From CAKVON01 sp902475665 (GTDB taxonomy: Bacteria > Actinomycetota > Coriobacteriia > Coriobacteriales > Atopobiaceae), in contig JAWQCY010000001.1 of assembly GCA_036321795.1 (NCBI GenBank), forward strand, positions 186,001 to 250,000: DNA of 64,000 nucleotides, written 5' to 3'. Shown piece by piece: positions 44,344 to 53,841 of the stretch (the first letter of the stretch is position 1; each line of letters opens with the position of its first letter). The translations under genes were made by a program, and so were the position numbers. The notes below the pieces were generated by a model. That model worked only from the letters and a program-made list of their open reading frames with translations. It searched no databases and was not told where the DNA came from.

Positions 44344-45372
44344 CTAGGCCGTGCGGTCGTTGTTGACGGGGTGCGCGAACAGCTCGGCCACGCGGGCCTG
44401 GTCGCGGGTCTGGCCGAGCGCCCACATGGTCTTGGCGACGATGGCCTCGACCGTCATGTCGCCTGCCGCGAGCACCCCGCCCATGTTGGCGTAGGCGCGA
44501 CCGACCTCGTAGACGCCCAGGTCGAGGCCCTCCTCGGGGACCTGGGTGGTGACGACCACGATGCGGCCGGACTCGACCCAGCGCGAGATGGCGGCGTGCC
44601 AGCCGCCGTCGTAGTCGGGGATGCCGCCGATGCCGAAGGTCTCGAGCACCACGGCGTCGTAGTCGCGCGCCAGAAGGTCGAGCACCGACGGCCCGAGCTC
44701 GGGGGTGAGCCTGATGACGATTACGCGCTCGTCGAGGGTGTCGAACAGCCTCGGTTGGGCGCTGGCGGCCCGAGCGTCGCCTTGGGCGGGCAGGGCGTGC
44801 GCGACGGGAAGGGTCGCCGGGCGCACGATGCGGTTGTTGCGGATGCAGGCCAAAGGCGGCATGTTCATGCTGGTGAACGCGTTGAAGCTCATGGTGCGCT
44901 GCTTGCGGGCGCGCGTGCCGCAGATGACGTCGCCGCCGAAGACGACGCAGACGTCGCGGCTGGCGTCGTCCAGTGCGTAGAGCAGCGACTGGTACAGGTT
45001 GAGCTTGGCGTCGGTGAAGGGGTTTGCCATGGGCTGCTGCGAGCCGGTGAGCACGATCGGCTTGGGGCTGCCCTGGATGAGGTAGGACAGCGCCGCGGCG
45101 GTGTAGGCCATGGTGTCGGTGCCGTGCAGCACGACGAAGCCGTCGTAGTCGTCGTAGGCGTCCACGATCGTGTCGCGCACGGCGAGCCAGTCGCGCGGGC
45201 GCATGTTGGTGGAGTCGATGTTCATGGGCTGACAGACGTCCAGCTCGCACAGGCCGTCGATCCCCGGGACCATGGCGGCGAGCTCGTGACCCGTGAGCGT
45301 GGGGGCCAGCCCCGAGCCGGCCTGGGTGGACGCGATGGTGCCGCCCGTGGCGACCATCAGGATCTTCTTCAC
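44344..45372 (-). CDS. ansA: L-asparaginase, cytoplasmic type I
   Basis: 342 aa from a GTG start ending at 45372, behind GGAGGTCACGC; an upstream start would add 22 residues without Shine-Dalgarno. Active-site motifs: MVATGGTIAST (first catalytic Thr) and VVLHGTDTMAYTAAAL (second Thr-Asp pair), then GSQQPMANPF. No signal peptide, so a cytoplasmic enzyme. It hydrolyses asparagine to aspartate and ammonia. Upstream of it in the same orientation is the RpiR regulator gene, 151 bases away. Confidence 0.92.
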   Translation of the reverse strand: MKKILMVATGGTIASTQAGSGLAPTLTGHELAAMVPGIDGLCELDVCQPMNIDSTNMRPRDWLAVRDTIVDAYDDYDGFVVLHGTDTMAYTAAALSYLIQGSPKPIVLTGSQQPMANPFTDAKLNLYQSLLYALDDASRDVCVVFGGDVICGTRARKQRTMSFNAFTSMNMPPLACIRNNRIVRPATLPVAHALPAQGDARAASAQPRLFDTLDERVIVIRLTPELGPSVLDLLARDYDAVVLETFGIGGIPDYDGGWHAAISRWVESGRIVVVTTQVPEEGLDLGVYEVGRAYANMGGVLAAGDMTVEAIVAKTMWALGQTRDQARVAELFAHPVNNDRTA

Positions 45373-45523
45373 GCGTGACCTCCGACCTCGTGGTCCTTCT
45401 CTGCAGCCGAGAGCATGGTAGCACCCGAGACACCGCATGCCCGTCCCCGCGGGAGGATCGTCGCGGGAGCGGGCATGCGGCCGGGAGAGAGGCCGATGGA
45501 TGCTCGGCCTTGTCGTCGGGTCC

Positions 45524-46432
45524 CTAGGGGTGGGAGGACCCGTCGAACGCGGGCTGGGGGGCGGCGAACGTGAAGTGCACGTTGCGCCTCTCGACGCTGC
45601 TGATGTTGCGGACCTTCTGGAGGTAGCCCGACGCGTCGGCCGAGTCGTGCAGCAGCAGGAGCAACAGCGACTCGACGACGAAGTTCATCGAGCTGATCGA
45701 GAAGATGAAGTCGTCGGCGAACATGTGGTCGTAGATGGGGAAGGTCACGCCCACGTTCGCGCGCTCCAGCAGGTCGGACGAGGGGTTTGCCGTGAGCACG
45801 GCCGTGGGGACGGCGCACTCGCCGCAGATGTCCATGAGCATGCGCAGGCGGCGCGAGTCGCCGGAGTTGGAGCACATGACCACGCAGTCGCCCGGGCCGA
45901 GCGAGGTGGCCAAGGGCGCCATGGCCGACTCGGTGGACGGCGAGATCGCGCGGATGCCGAACTGGCTGAAGCGGAAAGCCGCGAGCTGGGCGAACGACAG
46001 GGAGGTGCCGATGCCCGCGAACACGATGGTGTTCGAGTTGCGGATCAGGCGGGCGCAGGCGGCCAGGGCCTCGGGGTCGATCGAGTTGGCGCAGGCGCGC
46101 AGCTCGTCGACCTTGTGGCTGGCGACGTAGGCCAGCGAGCCGGACACGTCGTCCATCGAGATGGCGCTTCCGGGCTGGTGGTCGTCGCGCGGGTGCTCCT
46201 CGCGGGCGAGTGCCAGGCGAAACGTCGCGTAGCTGGGATAGCCGACCGAGCGCACGAAGCGCGTGACCGTGGCGGCGGAAGCCTCCGCGCGGCGGGCAAG
46301 CTCCGAGGCGTCCAGGCCGGACGCCTCCCCGCGGTTGTGAAGGATGTGGCCGGCCACGCGCCGCTCCGCGGGGGACAGCGAGTCGTATGCCGCCAGGATG
46401 GCGTCGATCACGCCCGTCGGCTCCTGGGCCAT
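45524..46432 (-). CDS. RpiR-family transcriptional regulator
   Basis: 302 aa from the ATG ending at 46432 (GGGAGG upstream); the frame is open further but without initiation signals. N-terminal RpiR helix-turn-helix (SPAERRVAGHILHN, LARRAEASAATVTRFVRSVG) and a C-terminal SIS sugar-phosphate binding domain (FAGIGTSLSFAQLAAF, VVMCSNSGDSRRL). It should sense a phosphosugar and control the divergent PTS gene through the inverted repeat between them. Confidence 0.9.
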   Translation of the reverse strand: MAQEPTGVIDAILAAYDSLSPAERRVAGHILHNRGEASGLDASELARRAEASAATVTRFVRSVGYPSYATFRLALAREEHPRDDHQPGSAISMDDVSGSLAYVASHKVDELRACANSIDPEALAACARLIRNSNTIVFAGIGTSLSFAQLAAFRFSQFGIRAISPSTESAMAPLATSLGPGDCVVMCSNSGDSRRLRMLMDICGECAVPTAVLTANPSSDLLERANVGVTFPIYDHMFADDFIFSISSMNFVVESLLLLLLHDSADASGYLQKVRNISSVERRNVHFTFAAPQPAFDGSSHP

Positions 46433-46488
46433 CGCGCGCCTCCCATCCGCTCGTCGGCGGCGCCCATCGCCCCCGTCTGCCACTATGG

Positions 46489-46527
46489 TATCCAATTTCA
46501 TACCGAGAAGTGCTATGAAAATAGATA
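46489..46527. promoter_or_regulatory. Inverted-repeat operator between rpiR-type gene and PTS gene
   Basis: TATCCAATTTCATA (46489-46502) and TATGAAAATAGATA (46514-46527) are inverted copies (12 of 14 bases) separated by CCGAGAAGTGC, itself a copy of the over-represented motif. It sits 57 bases from the regulator start and 93 bases from the PTS start, a good place for a shared operator. Confidence 0.6.
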
Positions 46528-46619
46528 ACAATCGCGAGCGGTGCGGGGCGCGGCAGGCACGGCCGTATCCTCGCATGCAAGCGGTGCCCGACCGCATGGC
46601 CACGACCCGAGGGGGTCCC

Positions 46620-48041
46620 ATGGAGATACTCGCTTCCGTCATCGACTACGTCCTCAACGACCTTGGCTCCACGGTCACGCTGTCGGCCGTCATGTTCGTG
46701 TTGGGCCTCGTCATGGGCATGAAACCCGCCAAGGCCTTCTCGGCAGGCGTCATGTTCGGCGTGGGCTTCTCGGCGATGTCGCTGGTGATCGGCTACATGA
46801 CGAGCGCCATCAGCCCCGCGGCCGAGGCCATGACCAAGTCGGTCGGCAAGTCGTTCAACGTCGTCGACGGCGGCTGGCCCACGCTGGCGCTGATCACGTG
46901 GACGTGGCGCTGGGCGTTCGTGCTGTTTCCCGTGCAGTTTGGCATCAACCTGGTCATGTTCGTGATGGGGCGGACCAAGACGATCAACGTCGACCTGTGG
47001 AACGTCTGGGGCAAGATCTTCATGGCGATCGTCGTCGAGTCGGTGACCGGCTCTCTGTGGGTCGCGCTGGCCGTGGCCTCGCTCAGGATCGTGCTGGAGC
47101 TCGTCCTGGGCGACGCCCTGCAGCCGCGCATCCTGGAGCGCACGGGGCTTCCCGGCGTCACCTGCCCGCACTCGACGCTTCTGCACATGGCCACGCTCTA
47201 CCCGATCGAGCTTTTGCTGCGCCGCATCCCCGCCCTTGGCCGCGCGAGCTTCGATGCCGAGTACCTGCGCTCCAAGATCGGCATCTTCGCCGAGAACCAC
47301 ATCATGGGCTTTGTGCTGGGCATCCTGTTTGGCCTGGTGGCGCGCTACACCGTGGCGCAGGCGCTCGTGCTGGGATTCTCGGCCGCTTGCGCGATGACGC
47401 TGCTTCCCATCGCGACCGACGTGTTCGGCCGCGCGCTCACGCCCATCTCGGAGGCGTGCCAGGACTTCATGCGCAGACACTCCGCCGGGCGCGAGGTGCT
47501 CATCGGCCTGGATATCCCCATCCTGCTCGGCAGCACCGAGATCTGGGCCGCCGCCATGGTGTCGGTCCCCTTCACCTTGCTGTGGGCGATCGTGATGCCG
47601 TGGAACAACATGCTGCCCTTCGCGAGCATCGTCAACTACGGCTGCGCCCTGGTGGCCTTCTACGTGTGCGAGGGCAACCTTTTGCGCATGGTCATCCTGA
47701 TGGCGGGTGTCTCGGCGCCGATCTTCCTGTGGTGCGGGAACGCCGTGGCCCCCGTGGTGAGCGAGCTTGCCCTCAAGGCGGGCATCATCGACTCGGGCCT
47801 GATCTCGAGCGCTGGCATCGACTGCCCGCTGTTCGCGTACTCGTTCGCCTACGTCTTCCAGCTGCCCCAGGGCAACTTCCTGCCGTTGTTGGGATGCGCG
47901 TACTTCCTGTTCGGGTACGTTCTTCTCATCCGCGACCTACGCCGCGCCTACCCGGGTGGCGCCGTCGCGCCTGCCGCGGAGAGCGTCGCCGCTGCTGCCG
48001 ATGCCGCGCTGGACGCTGCGCCCGCGGGTGAGACCGACTAA
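46620..48041 (+). CDS. Galactitol-type PTS transporter EIIC component
   Basis: 473 aa from ATG 46620 (GAGGGGGTCCC upstream). About ten to twelve hydrophobic segments; the start SVIDYVLNDLGSTVTLSAVMF and MGMKPAKAFSAGVMFGVGFS, and WRWAFVLFPVQFGINL are typical of GatC/SgcC-like EIIC proteins. It would form the sugar channel of a phosphotransferase system, but no EIIA or EIIB gene is adjacent, so it needs partners encoded elsewhere. The C-terminus is Ala-rich and polar. Next gene (alcohol dehydrogenase) follows after 47 bases. Confidence 0.87.
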   Translation: MEILASVIDYVLNDLGSTVTLSAVMFVLGLVMGMKPAKAFSAGVMFGVGFSAMSLVIGYMTSAISPAAEAMTKSVGKSFNVVDGGWPTLALITWTWRWAFVLFPVQFGINLVMFVMGRTKTINVDLWNVWGKIFMAIVVESVTGSLWVALAVASLRIVLELVLGDALQPRILERTGLPGVTCPHSTLLHMATLYPIELLLRRIPALGRASFDAEYLRSKIGIFAENHIMGFVLGILFGLVARYTVAQALVLGFSAACAMTLLPIATDVFGRALTPISEACQDFMRRHSAGREVLIGLDIPILLGSTEIWAAAMVSVPFTLLWAIVMPWNNMLPFASIVNYGCALVAFYVCEGNLLRMVILMAGVSAPIFLWCGNAVAPVVSELALKAGIIDSGLISSAGIDCPLFAYSFAYVFQLPQGNFLPLLGCAYFLFGYVLLIRDLRRAYPGGAVAPAAESVAAAADAALDAAPAGETD

Positions 48042-48088
48042 ACGCAAGCAACCGATGCGGGCAGAGTCCCGCGGGGAAGGGGTTTTGC

Positions 48089-49270
48089 ATGTTCGACTTC
48101 ACGTTCTACGCGCCGACCAAGGTCGTCTTCGGCCACAAGGCGGAAGAGAAGGTCGGCGAGCTCGTCGCCGAGGCCGGCGCCCACAAGGTGCTCGTCCACT
48201 TTGGCGGCAAGTCCGCCAAGGCGTCCGGTCTTCTCGACAGCGTGTGTGCCTCGCTGGATGCCGTGGGCATCGCCCACGTGGAGCTGGGCGGCGTCCAGCC
48301 CAACCCGCACCTGTCCCTGGTGCGCGACGGCATCGAGCTCGCCCGCGCCGAGGGCGTCGACTTCGTCCTGGCGGTGGGCGGCGGCTCGGTCATCGACTCG
48401 GCCAAGGCCATCGGCTACGGCGTCGCCAATGACGGCGACGTGTGGGACTTTTACCTGCGCACGCGCAAGCCCGAGGCCTGCCTGCCGATCGGCGTGGTCC
48501 TCACGATTGCGGCGTCCGGCTCCGAGATGTCCAACAGCTCGGTCGTCACCGACGACTCCTGCGGCGACAAGCGCAGCTGCGGCTCCAACCTGTCGCGCCC
48601 CGTCTTCGCCGTGATGGACCCCGAGCTTCTGGCCACCCTGCCTGCCTACCAGACGAGCTGCGGCACGACCGACATCCTCATGCACACGATGGAGCGCTAC
48701 TTCACCAACGGCGGCAACATGCAGATCACCGACGCCATCGCCGAGGGCCTCATGCGCACCGTGATGGACAACGGCCTCAAGCTGGTCGACCATCCCGACG
48801 ACTACGACGCCCGCGCCGAGGTCATGTGGGCGGGATCGTTGTCGCACAACGGCCTCACCGGCTGCGGCAACGACGGCGGCGACTTCCTCTCGCACAACCT
48901 TGAGCACCAGATGAGCGGCATGTTCGACGTCGCCCACGGCGCCGGCCTGGCCGCCGTCTGGCCCAGCTGGGCGCGCTACGTCTACAAGGAGTGCCTTCCG
49001 CGCTTCGTCAGGTTCGCCGTCAACGTCATGGGCGTCGACCCGTCCGGCAAAGACGACGAGGCCGTGGCACTTCTCGGCATCGAGGCCATGGAGCGGTACT
49101 TCCGCTCGATTGGTATGCCCACCAACATGCGCGATCTGGGCATCGAGCCCACCGAGGAGCAGCTGGTCAAGATGGCCCACGACTGTGCGGTGACCAACCA
49201 CGGCAAGCGCGGCTCGGCCAAGGTCTGCTACGAGCAGGACTTCCTCAACATCTACCGTATGGCCCTATAG
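48089..49270 (+). CDS. Iron-containing alcohol dehydrogenase (BdhA/YqhD-like)
   Basis: 393 aa from ATG 48089 (GGGGAAGGGG upstream). Group III alcohol dehydrogenase: ELGGVQPNPHLSLVRDGIEL, VGGGSVIDSAKAIGYG (nucleotide), then metal-binding Asp/His in TDILMHTMERYF and NLEHQMSGMFDVAHGAGLA. It reduces aldehydes/ketones (butanol-type) with NAD(P)H. Possibly co-transcribed with the PTS gene. It is the last core-like gene before the restriction island. Confidence 0.92.
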   Translation: MFDFTFYAPTKVVFGHKAEEKVGELVAEAGAHKVLVHFGGKSAKASGLLDSVCASLDAVGIAHVELGGVQPNPHLSLVRDGIELARAEGVDFVLAVGGGSVIDSAKAIGYGVANDGDVWDFYLRTRKPEACLPIGVVLTIAASGSEMSNSSVVTDDSCGDKRSCGSNLSRPVFAVMDPELLATLPAYQTSCGTTDILMHTMERYFTNGGNMQITDAIAEGLMRTVMDNGLKLVDHPDDYDARAEVMWAGSLSHNGLTGCGNDGGDFLSHNLEHQMSGMFDVAHGAGLAAVWPSWARYVYKECLPRFVRFAVNVMGVDPSGKDDEAVALLGIEAMERYFRSIGMPTNMRDLGIEPTEEQLVKMAHDCAVTNHGKRGSAKVCYEQDFLNIYRMAL

Positions 49271-49309
49271 AGAAGGACCTTGCGGCGGGGATGTCTCGCC
49301 AGGGACTGC

Positions 49310-49350
49310 TCGGTTTCGAAACTTTTAGTAGATCTGAGTTTCGAAACCGA
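49310..49350. promoter_or_regulatory. Perfect 14-bp inverted repeat at the island edge
   Basis: TCGGTTTCGAAACT and AGTTTCGAAACCGA are separated by 13 bases. It lies 40 bases after the dehydrogenase stop and just before the decayed ATPase gene. It could be an operator of that gene, a terminator (no T-run), or a mobile-element end. Confidence 0.45.
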
Positions 49351-49372
49351 AGGGAAGCGAATAACGGCTTGG

Positions 49373-49570
49373 ATGCACCGCACGACGTACATGGAGTGGC
49401 CCTAGGCGCTTGAGGACGCCAGAGACATCAAGGTGATCACGGGAATTCGCCGCTCTGGCAAGTCCGAGCTCATGAAGGCGTTCACCGCCTTCGTCGCGTA
49501 GGAAGAGCCGTCGTCCAATAACGTCTACATCGACCTGCTGGATCTCGACACCGAGCCCTCGTTCTTACAT
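49373..49570 (+). pseudogene. Decayed AAA ATPase (DUF4143-type) fragment
   Basis: The frame from ATG 49373 reads into DIKVITGIRRSGKSELMKAF, a Walker A of the DUF4143-associated ATPases, then NNVYIDLLDLDTEPSFL. It contains two in-frame TAG codons (49403, 49499) and then loses similarity. Only ~65 codons remain of a protein normally ~400 aa. It is a remnant, not a working gene. Confidence 0.65.
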
Positions 49571-49759
49571 CGGAACGGGGGCTATATCTTTGTCGTTTCA
49601 CTTCCTTTCACCTGCAATTTCGTTCTTTATCTCCGTACTTTGAGACAGCAAACTGCAGGGTGGCATACGAGGGAATGGGAGTAAGGTTTATCCCAGACGA
49701 GCGGACGCGCGATATTTGTTCCTGGGGACGAATCAGGGTTGTTATTTTGTGACATGTGC

Positions 49760-50012
49760 ATGTGCGACGTGAGGCCGATCGACGTCATCAGGTGGCAGAA
49801 GGATCTCACGAGCACTAGGATGCCGACGGGAAGCCCTGGGCTCCGACCTACCTGTGCACGGTGAACAACCAGTTCAACGCCATCTTCAACCACGCCGAGC
49901 GTTACTACGGGCTCACCGACAACCCAATGCGCAGGGTCGACAAGATGGGCTCGAAGAAGGGCGGCAAGATGCAGTTTGGACTAAGGACGAGTGCCTGAGA
50001 TTCAGCGAGGCC
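49760..50012 (+). pseudogene. Decayed phage-type tyrosine integrase fragment
   Basis: Pieces in shifting frames encode the core-binding part of a tyrosine integrase: RWQKDLTS, GKPWAPTYL, VNNQFNAIFNHAERYYGLTD, NPMRRV, then after a lost base in a T run (49975-49977) WTKDECLRFSEAVTDRP. The catalytic half is missing. It is unrelated in sequence to the intact recombinase at 54491 and marks earlier mobile DNA at this site. Between 49571 and 49760 I see nothing interpretable. Confidence 0.6.
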
Positions 50013-50075
50013 GTCACGGACAGGCCTCTCAATCGCTTGAGTTTCTCTGTTTTGAGCACATGAAGCCAGAGATTC

Positions 50076-50563
50076 CTTACGCTGATGAAGGGTGATGATG
50101 TCGTCGAGCTTCGTAAAGGTCGACCCGATTTGATGTTGCTCATTAGGAGACGGGGTCGCTATCTCGGCATTAAGAAGGTCTTTGTTGTAGAGCCTTTTAG
50201 CGTACTCCCTTCTAGGCTGCTCCAGCTTTTTCCGTTAAGGAATTGGAGCAGGAAGCCGTTGTCGAGTCGCTCATCATGTTGTAGCCACACGATATTGGAG
50301 TCTTGATAATACGCAGGATCACCTTGGTAAACGATGGTTCTGCCAATCGTTCCGGCAGCAGAAATCAGAATATCGCCGACTTTTGGAAACTGATAAAGCC
50401 GCTGATACTCGTCGAAAAGTTCTCTCGAAATGAAGGCATCTGGAGTACCTCCGAAGGTGCCGATTTTATAGAAAGGTACATCTCCTTGCTCTGTAGTCTG
50501 TTCTTTGAAAATGCGTTTGCACATGGCGACAGAACCAAGCTCTCCCAACTTACGCTGTTCCCA
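50076..50563 (-). pseudogene. Silent hsdS cassette S5 (one recognition domain, frameshifted)
   Basis: Reading leftward, repeat A (50544-50563) leads into a target-recognition domain (DVPFYKIGTFGGTPDAFIS ... VGDILISAAGTIGRTIVY) that stops at 50159. One base lower in frame the sequence continues ATPSPNEQHQIGSTFTKLDD and enters ITLHQRK at repeat B (50076-50098). Loss of one T in the T-run at 50162 explains the break. It has no start codon and lies on the far side of hsdR from the other cassettes. Confidence 0.8.
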
Positions 50564-50582
50564 GGTAGATGCGGGTGTGACT

Positions 50583-50640
50583 TATAATGATTGCCAATAG
50601 TTAAGTGCATAACTTTTGCAATTCGTAGATAGGTTTCGCC
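50583..50640 (+). promoter_or_regulatory. Likely hsdR promoter
   Basis: A perfect -10 hexamer TATAAT (50583-50588) lies 20 bases beyond repeat A of cassette S5 and 52 bases before the hsdR start. The -35 is unclear; TTCCCA within the repeat (50558-50563) would give a 19-base spacer. If so, inversion at this repeat would touch the hsdR promoter. Confidence 0.45.
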
Positions 50641-53600
50641 ATGGTTTTCGATAAAGAGGCCGCGTTCGAGGAGGCGGTCATTGCCGTGCTGAAGCAGCAC
50701 GGATGGGACGATGCGGACGGCGTCCTGCGCTATCCCACCGAGCAGGACCTCATCGACAACTGGGCTAAGATTCTGTTTCAGAACAACGCGGACATCGATC
50801 GCCTGAATGGCTGCCCGCTCACTCAGGGTGAGATGGCACAGGTTATCGAACAAATAGAAACGCTCAAGACCCCGCTCGCGCTCAACGGGTTCATCAACGG
50901 AAAGACCGTCGCCATCACGCGCGACAACCCCGATGACTCGCTTCACCTGGGCAAAGAGGTGAGCCTGAAGATCTACGATCGCCAGGAGATCGCAGCCGGC
51001 CAGAGCCGCTACCAGATAGCTCAGCAGCCAATCTACCCTGCGAAGAGCAAGATCTTGAACGACCGTCGCGGCGATCTGTGTCTGCTCATCAACGGCATGC
51101 CCGTCATCCACATCGAGCTCAAGCGCAGTGGCGTGCCCGTGAGCCAAGCCACCTTCCAGATCGAGAAATACGCCCACGAGGGCGTGTTCACGGGACTCTT
51201 TCGCCTGGTCCAGATCTTCGTGGGAATGACTCCCGACGAGGCGCGCTACTTCGCCAATCCCGGCGCGGGCGCGTTCAACCCCAACTTCTTCTTCCACTGG
51301 GAGGACTTCAACAACGAGCCTGTCTGCGCGGGTGACAAGCCTGGAACCGACGAATGGAAACGATTCACCTCCACGCTGCTCTCCATTCCTATGGCGCACC
51401 AGCTCATCGGCTTCTACACCGTGGCTGACAGCTCGGACGGCTGCCTGAAGGTCATGCGCAGCTACCAGTACTACGCGGCTGCCGCCATATCCGATAAGGT
51501 GCGCAGGTGCAAGTGGGACGAGAGACCCAAGAGCAGCGCCCCGGGTCGCCCTGGCGGTTACATATGGCATACCACCGGCTCCGGCAAGACCATGACGAGC
51601 TTCAAATCGGCCCAGCTCATAGCCGACTCGCACGACGCCGACAAGGTGGTCTTTCTGATGGACCGCATCGAGCTGGGCACGCAGTCGCTCTCCGAGTACC
51701 GCGCGTTCGCCGACGACGCCGACGACGTGCAGGGGACCGAGAACACTCAGGTGCTGAAGTCGAAGCTCGCGAGCGACGACCCCAAGAATCGCCTCATCGT
51801 GACCTCTATCCAGAAGATGAGCAACGTGAAGCCCGGCGAGGGCAGAATCACCCAGGCGGAGCTCGACCGCCTGGCCTCCAAGCGGATCGTGTTCGTCATC
51901 GACGAGTGCCACCGCTCCACCTTCGGCGAGATGCTCCAGGACATACGCCGCGCGTTCCCCAACGCGCTGTTCTTCGGCTTCACGGGCACGCCGATCCTCG
52001 ACGAGAACCAGAAGAAGGGCTCCACCACCGCCATGGTGTTCGGCGAGTGCCTGCACCGCTACAGCATCGCCGACGGCATCCGCGACGGCAACGTCCTGGG
52101 CTTCGACCCATATATGGTGACGACCTTCGACGACCACGACGTGCGCGAGGCCGTGGCCCTCGAGCAGGCTAAGGCCTCAAACTTCGTCGAGGCCATCTCC
52201 GACGAGCGCAAAAGCAAGGTCTTCTACCACTATATGGACCAGGCGAAGGTCCCCATGGGCCCCATGGTCGACGGCGCCGGCAACCACATCAAGGGCATCG
52301 AGGACTTCCTGACCCGCGCCCAGTACTGGCCCGACACACCGCACCACAGCAAGGTGGTCGAGGACGTTCTGCGGCGCTTCCCTGTACTCTCCCACGGCGG
52401 CAAGTTCCACGCGATCTTGGCGACGAGCTCCATCCCCGAGGCGATCGACTACTACCGCGCCTTCAAGATGGAGGCGCCGCAGATGAAGGTGACGGCGCTT
52501 TTCGACCCGAGCATCGATAATGACGCCGGCTCCACTGTGAAGGAGGACGCCCTGGTCGAGCTTATCGAGGACTACAACAAAGCATATGGCCAGGAGTTCA
52601 CCATTCCCACCTGGCCCGCCATGAAGAAGGACATCTCGGCGCGCCTTTCCCATAAGAAGCCCTACGTCAACGTCGACGCCAACCGCGAGAGCCGCATCGA
52701 CCTGCTCATCGTGGTGGACCAGATGCTCACGGGCTTCGACTCCAAGTGGCTCAACACGCTCTATCTCGACAAGGTCATCGACTACGAGAGCATCATCCAG
52801 GCCTTCAGCCGCACCAATCGTCTGTTCGGCCCCGACAAGCCCTTCGGCACCATCCGCTACTACCGCCGTCCCCATACTATGAAGGGCTACATCGAGGCCG
52901 CGGTGAAGCTGTACTCGGGCGATCGCCCGCTCGACATGTTCGTGCAGAAGCTCCCGGACAATATCGCGCTGATGGACGCGCGGCTGCAGGAGATACTCAT
53001 GGTGTTCGAGGCAGCGGGCGTTGGCGATCTCTCGAAACTTCCCGCATCGCAAGAGGCCAGGCGCAAGTTCGCCAAGGAGTTCGTCGAGCTCAATGAGTTC
53101 CTCGAAGCCGCGAAGGTGCAGGGCTTCACATGGGAGCAGGACACCTATGAATTCGAGGAGGAGCCGGAAGAAGGCGAGCTGAGCGGCAAGTCCTTCTTCG
53201 TGCAGCCGGTCATCGACGAGCGGACCTACCTCATCCTCGTGCAGCGCTATAAGGAGCTGTTCGCAGGAGGGGGCGGCCCTGGCGATGCGCTCGAAGCGCC
53301 CTATGAGCTTGATGGTCATATAACCGAGATCGACACGGGGCTCATAGACAGCGACTACATGAACGCGAACTTCGAGAAGTGGCTGAAATGCCTTGAGCAG
53401 GACGACGAGGGGCTTGCCGCCGCGCGCGAGGAGCTCCACCGATCGTTCGCGTCCCTGAGCCAGGATGACCAGCGCTTCGCCGAGCTGTTCCTTCACGACG
53501 TCGAGCGAGGGGACGCCGCCCTGGAAGACGGCATGACGCTGAGGGATTACATCACGACCTATGCCCGCAGGGCGAAAAACGCTCAGGTCGAGCGAGTCGT

Positions 53601-53841
53601 CGAGGCACTCGGCATAGATGGTGATCTTCTTGCCACCATGGCTGCGCTCGACCTGACGGAATCGAACATTAACGAGTTCGGGCGCTTCGATGATTTGAAG
53701 GACTCGGTGGACAAGGTGCGCGCTAAGGCCTTCTTTGAGCAGAAGGAAGGCAAGATGCTCTCCCTGTTCAAGGTGAACACCCGTGCGGCGGCGCTGTTGA
53801 AGAAGTTCATCCTAGAAGGCGGCTTCGACATCGATGAATGA
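50641..53841 (+). CDS. hsdR: Type I restriction enzyme, restriction and translocation subunit
   Basis: 1066 aa from ATG 50641. The N-terminal PD-(D/E)xK nuclease shows Asp145 (GDLCLLING) and Glu159-Leu-Lys161 (VIHIELK). The SF2 motor has Walker A HTTGSGKTM (~310-318), DECH at ~421, and a later helicase lobe (DQMLTGFDSKWLNTLYLDK, QAFSRTNR). The C-terminal helical part should bind the methyltransferase. It translocates DNA and cuts unmodified DNA as HsdR2M2S. It lies on the opposite strand from hsdMS, separated by the shuffling cassettes. Its stop codon overlaps the ATG of cassette S4. Confidence 0.95.
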   Translation: MVFDKEAAFEEAVIAVLKQHGWDDADGVLRYPTEQDLIDNWAKILFQNNADIDRLNGCPLTQGEMAQVIEQIETLKTPLALNGFINGKTVAITRDNPDDSLHLGKEVSLKIYDRQEIAAGQSRYQIAQQPIYPAKSKILNDRRGDLCLLINGMPVIHIELKRSGVPVSQATFQIEKYAHEGVFTGLFRLVQIFVGMTPDEARYFANPGAGAFNPNFFFHWEDFNNEPVCAGDKPGTDEWKRFTSTLLSIPMAHQLIGFYTVADSSDGCLKVMRSYQYYAAAAISDKVRRCKWDERPKSSAPGRPGGYIWHTTGSGKTMTSFKSAQLIADSHDADKVVFLMDRIELGTQSLSEYRAFADDADDVQGTENTQVLKSKLASDDPKNRLIVTSIQKMSNVKPGEGRITQAELDRLASKRIVFVIDECHRSTFGEMLQDIRRAFPNALFFGFTGTPILDENQKKGSTTAMVFGECLHRYSIADGIRDGNVLGFDPYMVTTFDDHDVREAVALEQAKASNFVEAISDERKSKVFYHYMDQAKVPMGPMVDGAGNHIKGIEDFLTRAQYWPDTPHHSKVVEDVLRRFPVLSHGGKFHAILATSSIPEAIDYYRAFKMEAPQMKVTALFDPSIDNDAGSTVKEDALVELIEDYNKAYGQEFTIPTWPAMKKDISARLSHKKPYVNVDANRESRIDLLIVVDQMLTGFDSKWLNTLYLDKVIDYESIIQAFSRTNRLFGPDKPFGTIRYYRRPHTMKGYIEAAVKLYSGDRPLDMFVQKLPDNIALMDARLQEILMVFEAAGVGDLSKLPASQEARRKFAKEFVELNEFLEAAKVQGFTWEQDTYEFEEEPEEGELSGKSFFVQPVIDERTYLILVQRYKELFAGGGGPGDALEAPYELDGHITEIDTGLIDSDYMNANFEKWLKCLEQDDEGLAAAREELHRSFASLSQDDQRFAELFLHDVERGDAALEDGMTLRDYITTYARRAKNAQVERVVEALGIDGDLLATMAALDLTESNINEFGRFDDLKDSVDKVRAKAFFEQKEGKMLSLFKVNTRAAALLKKFILEGGFDIDE

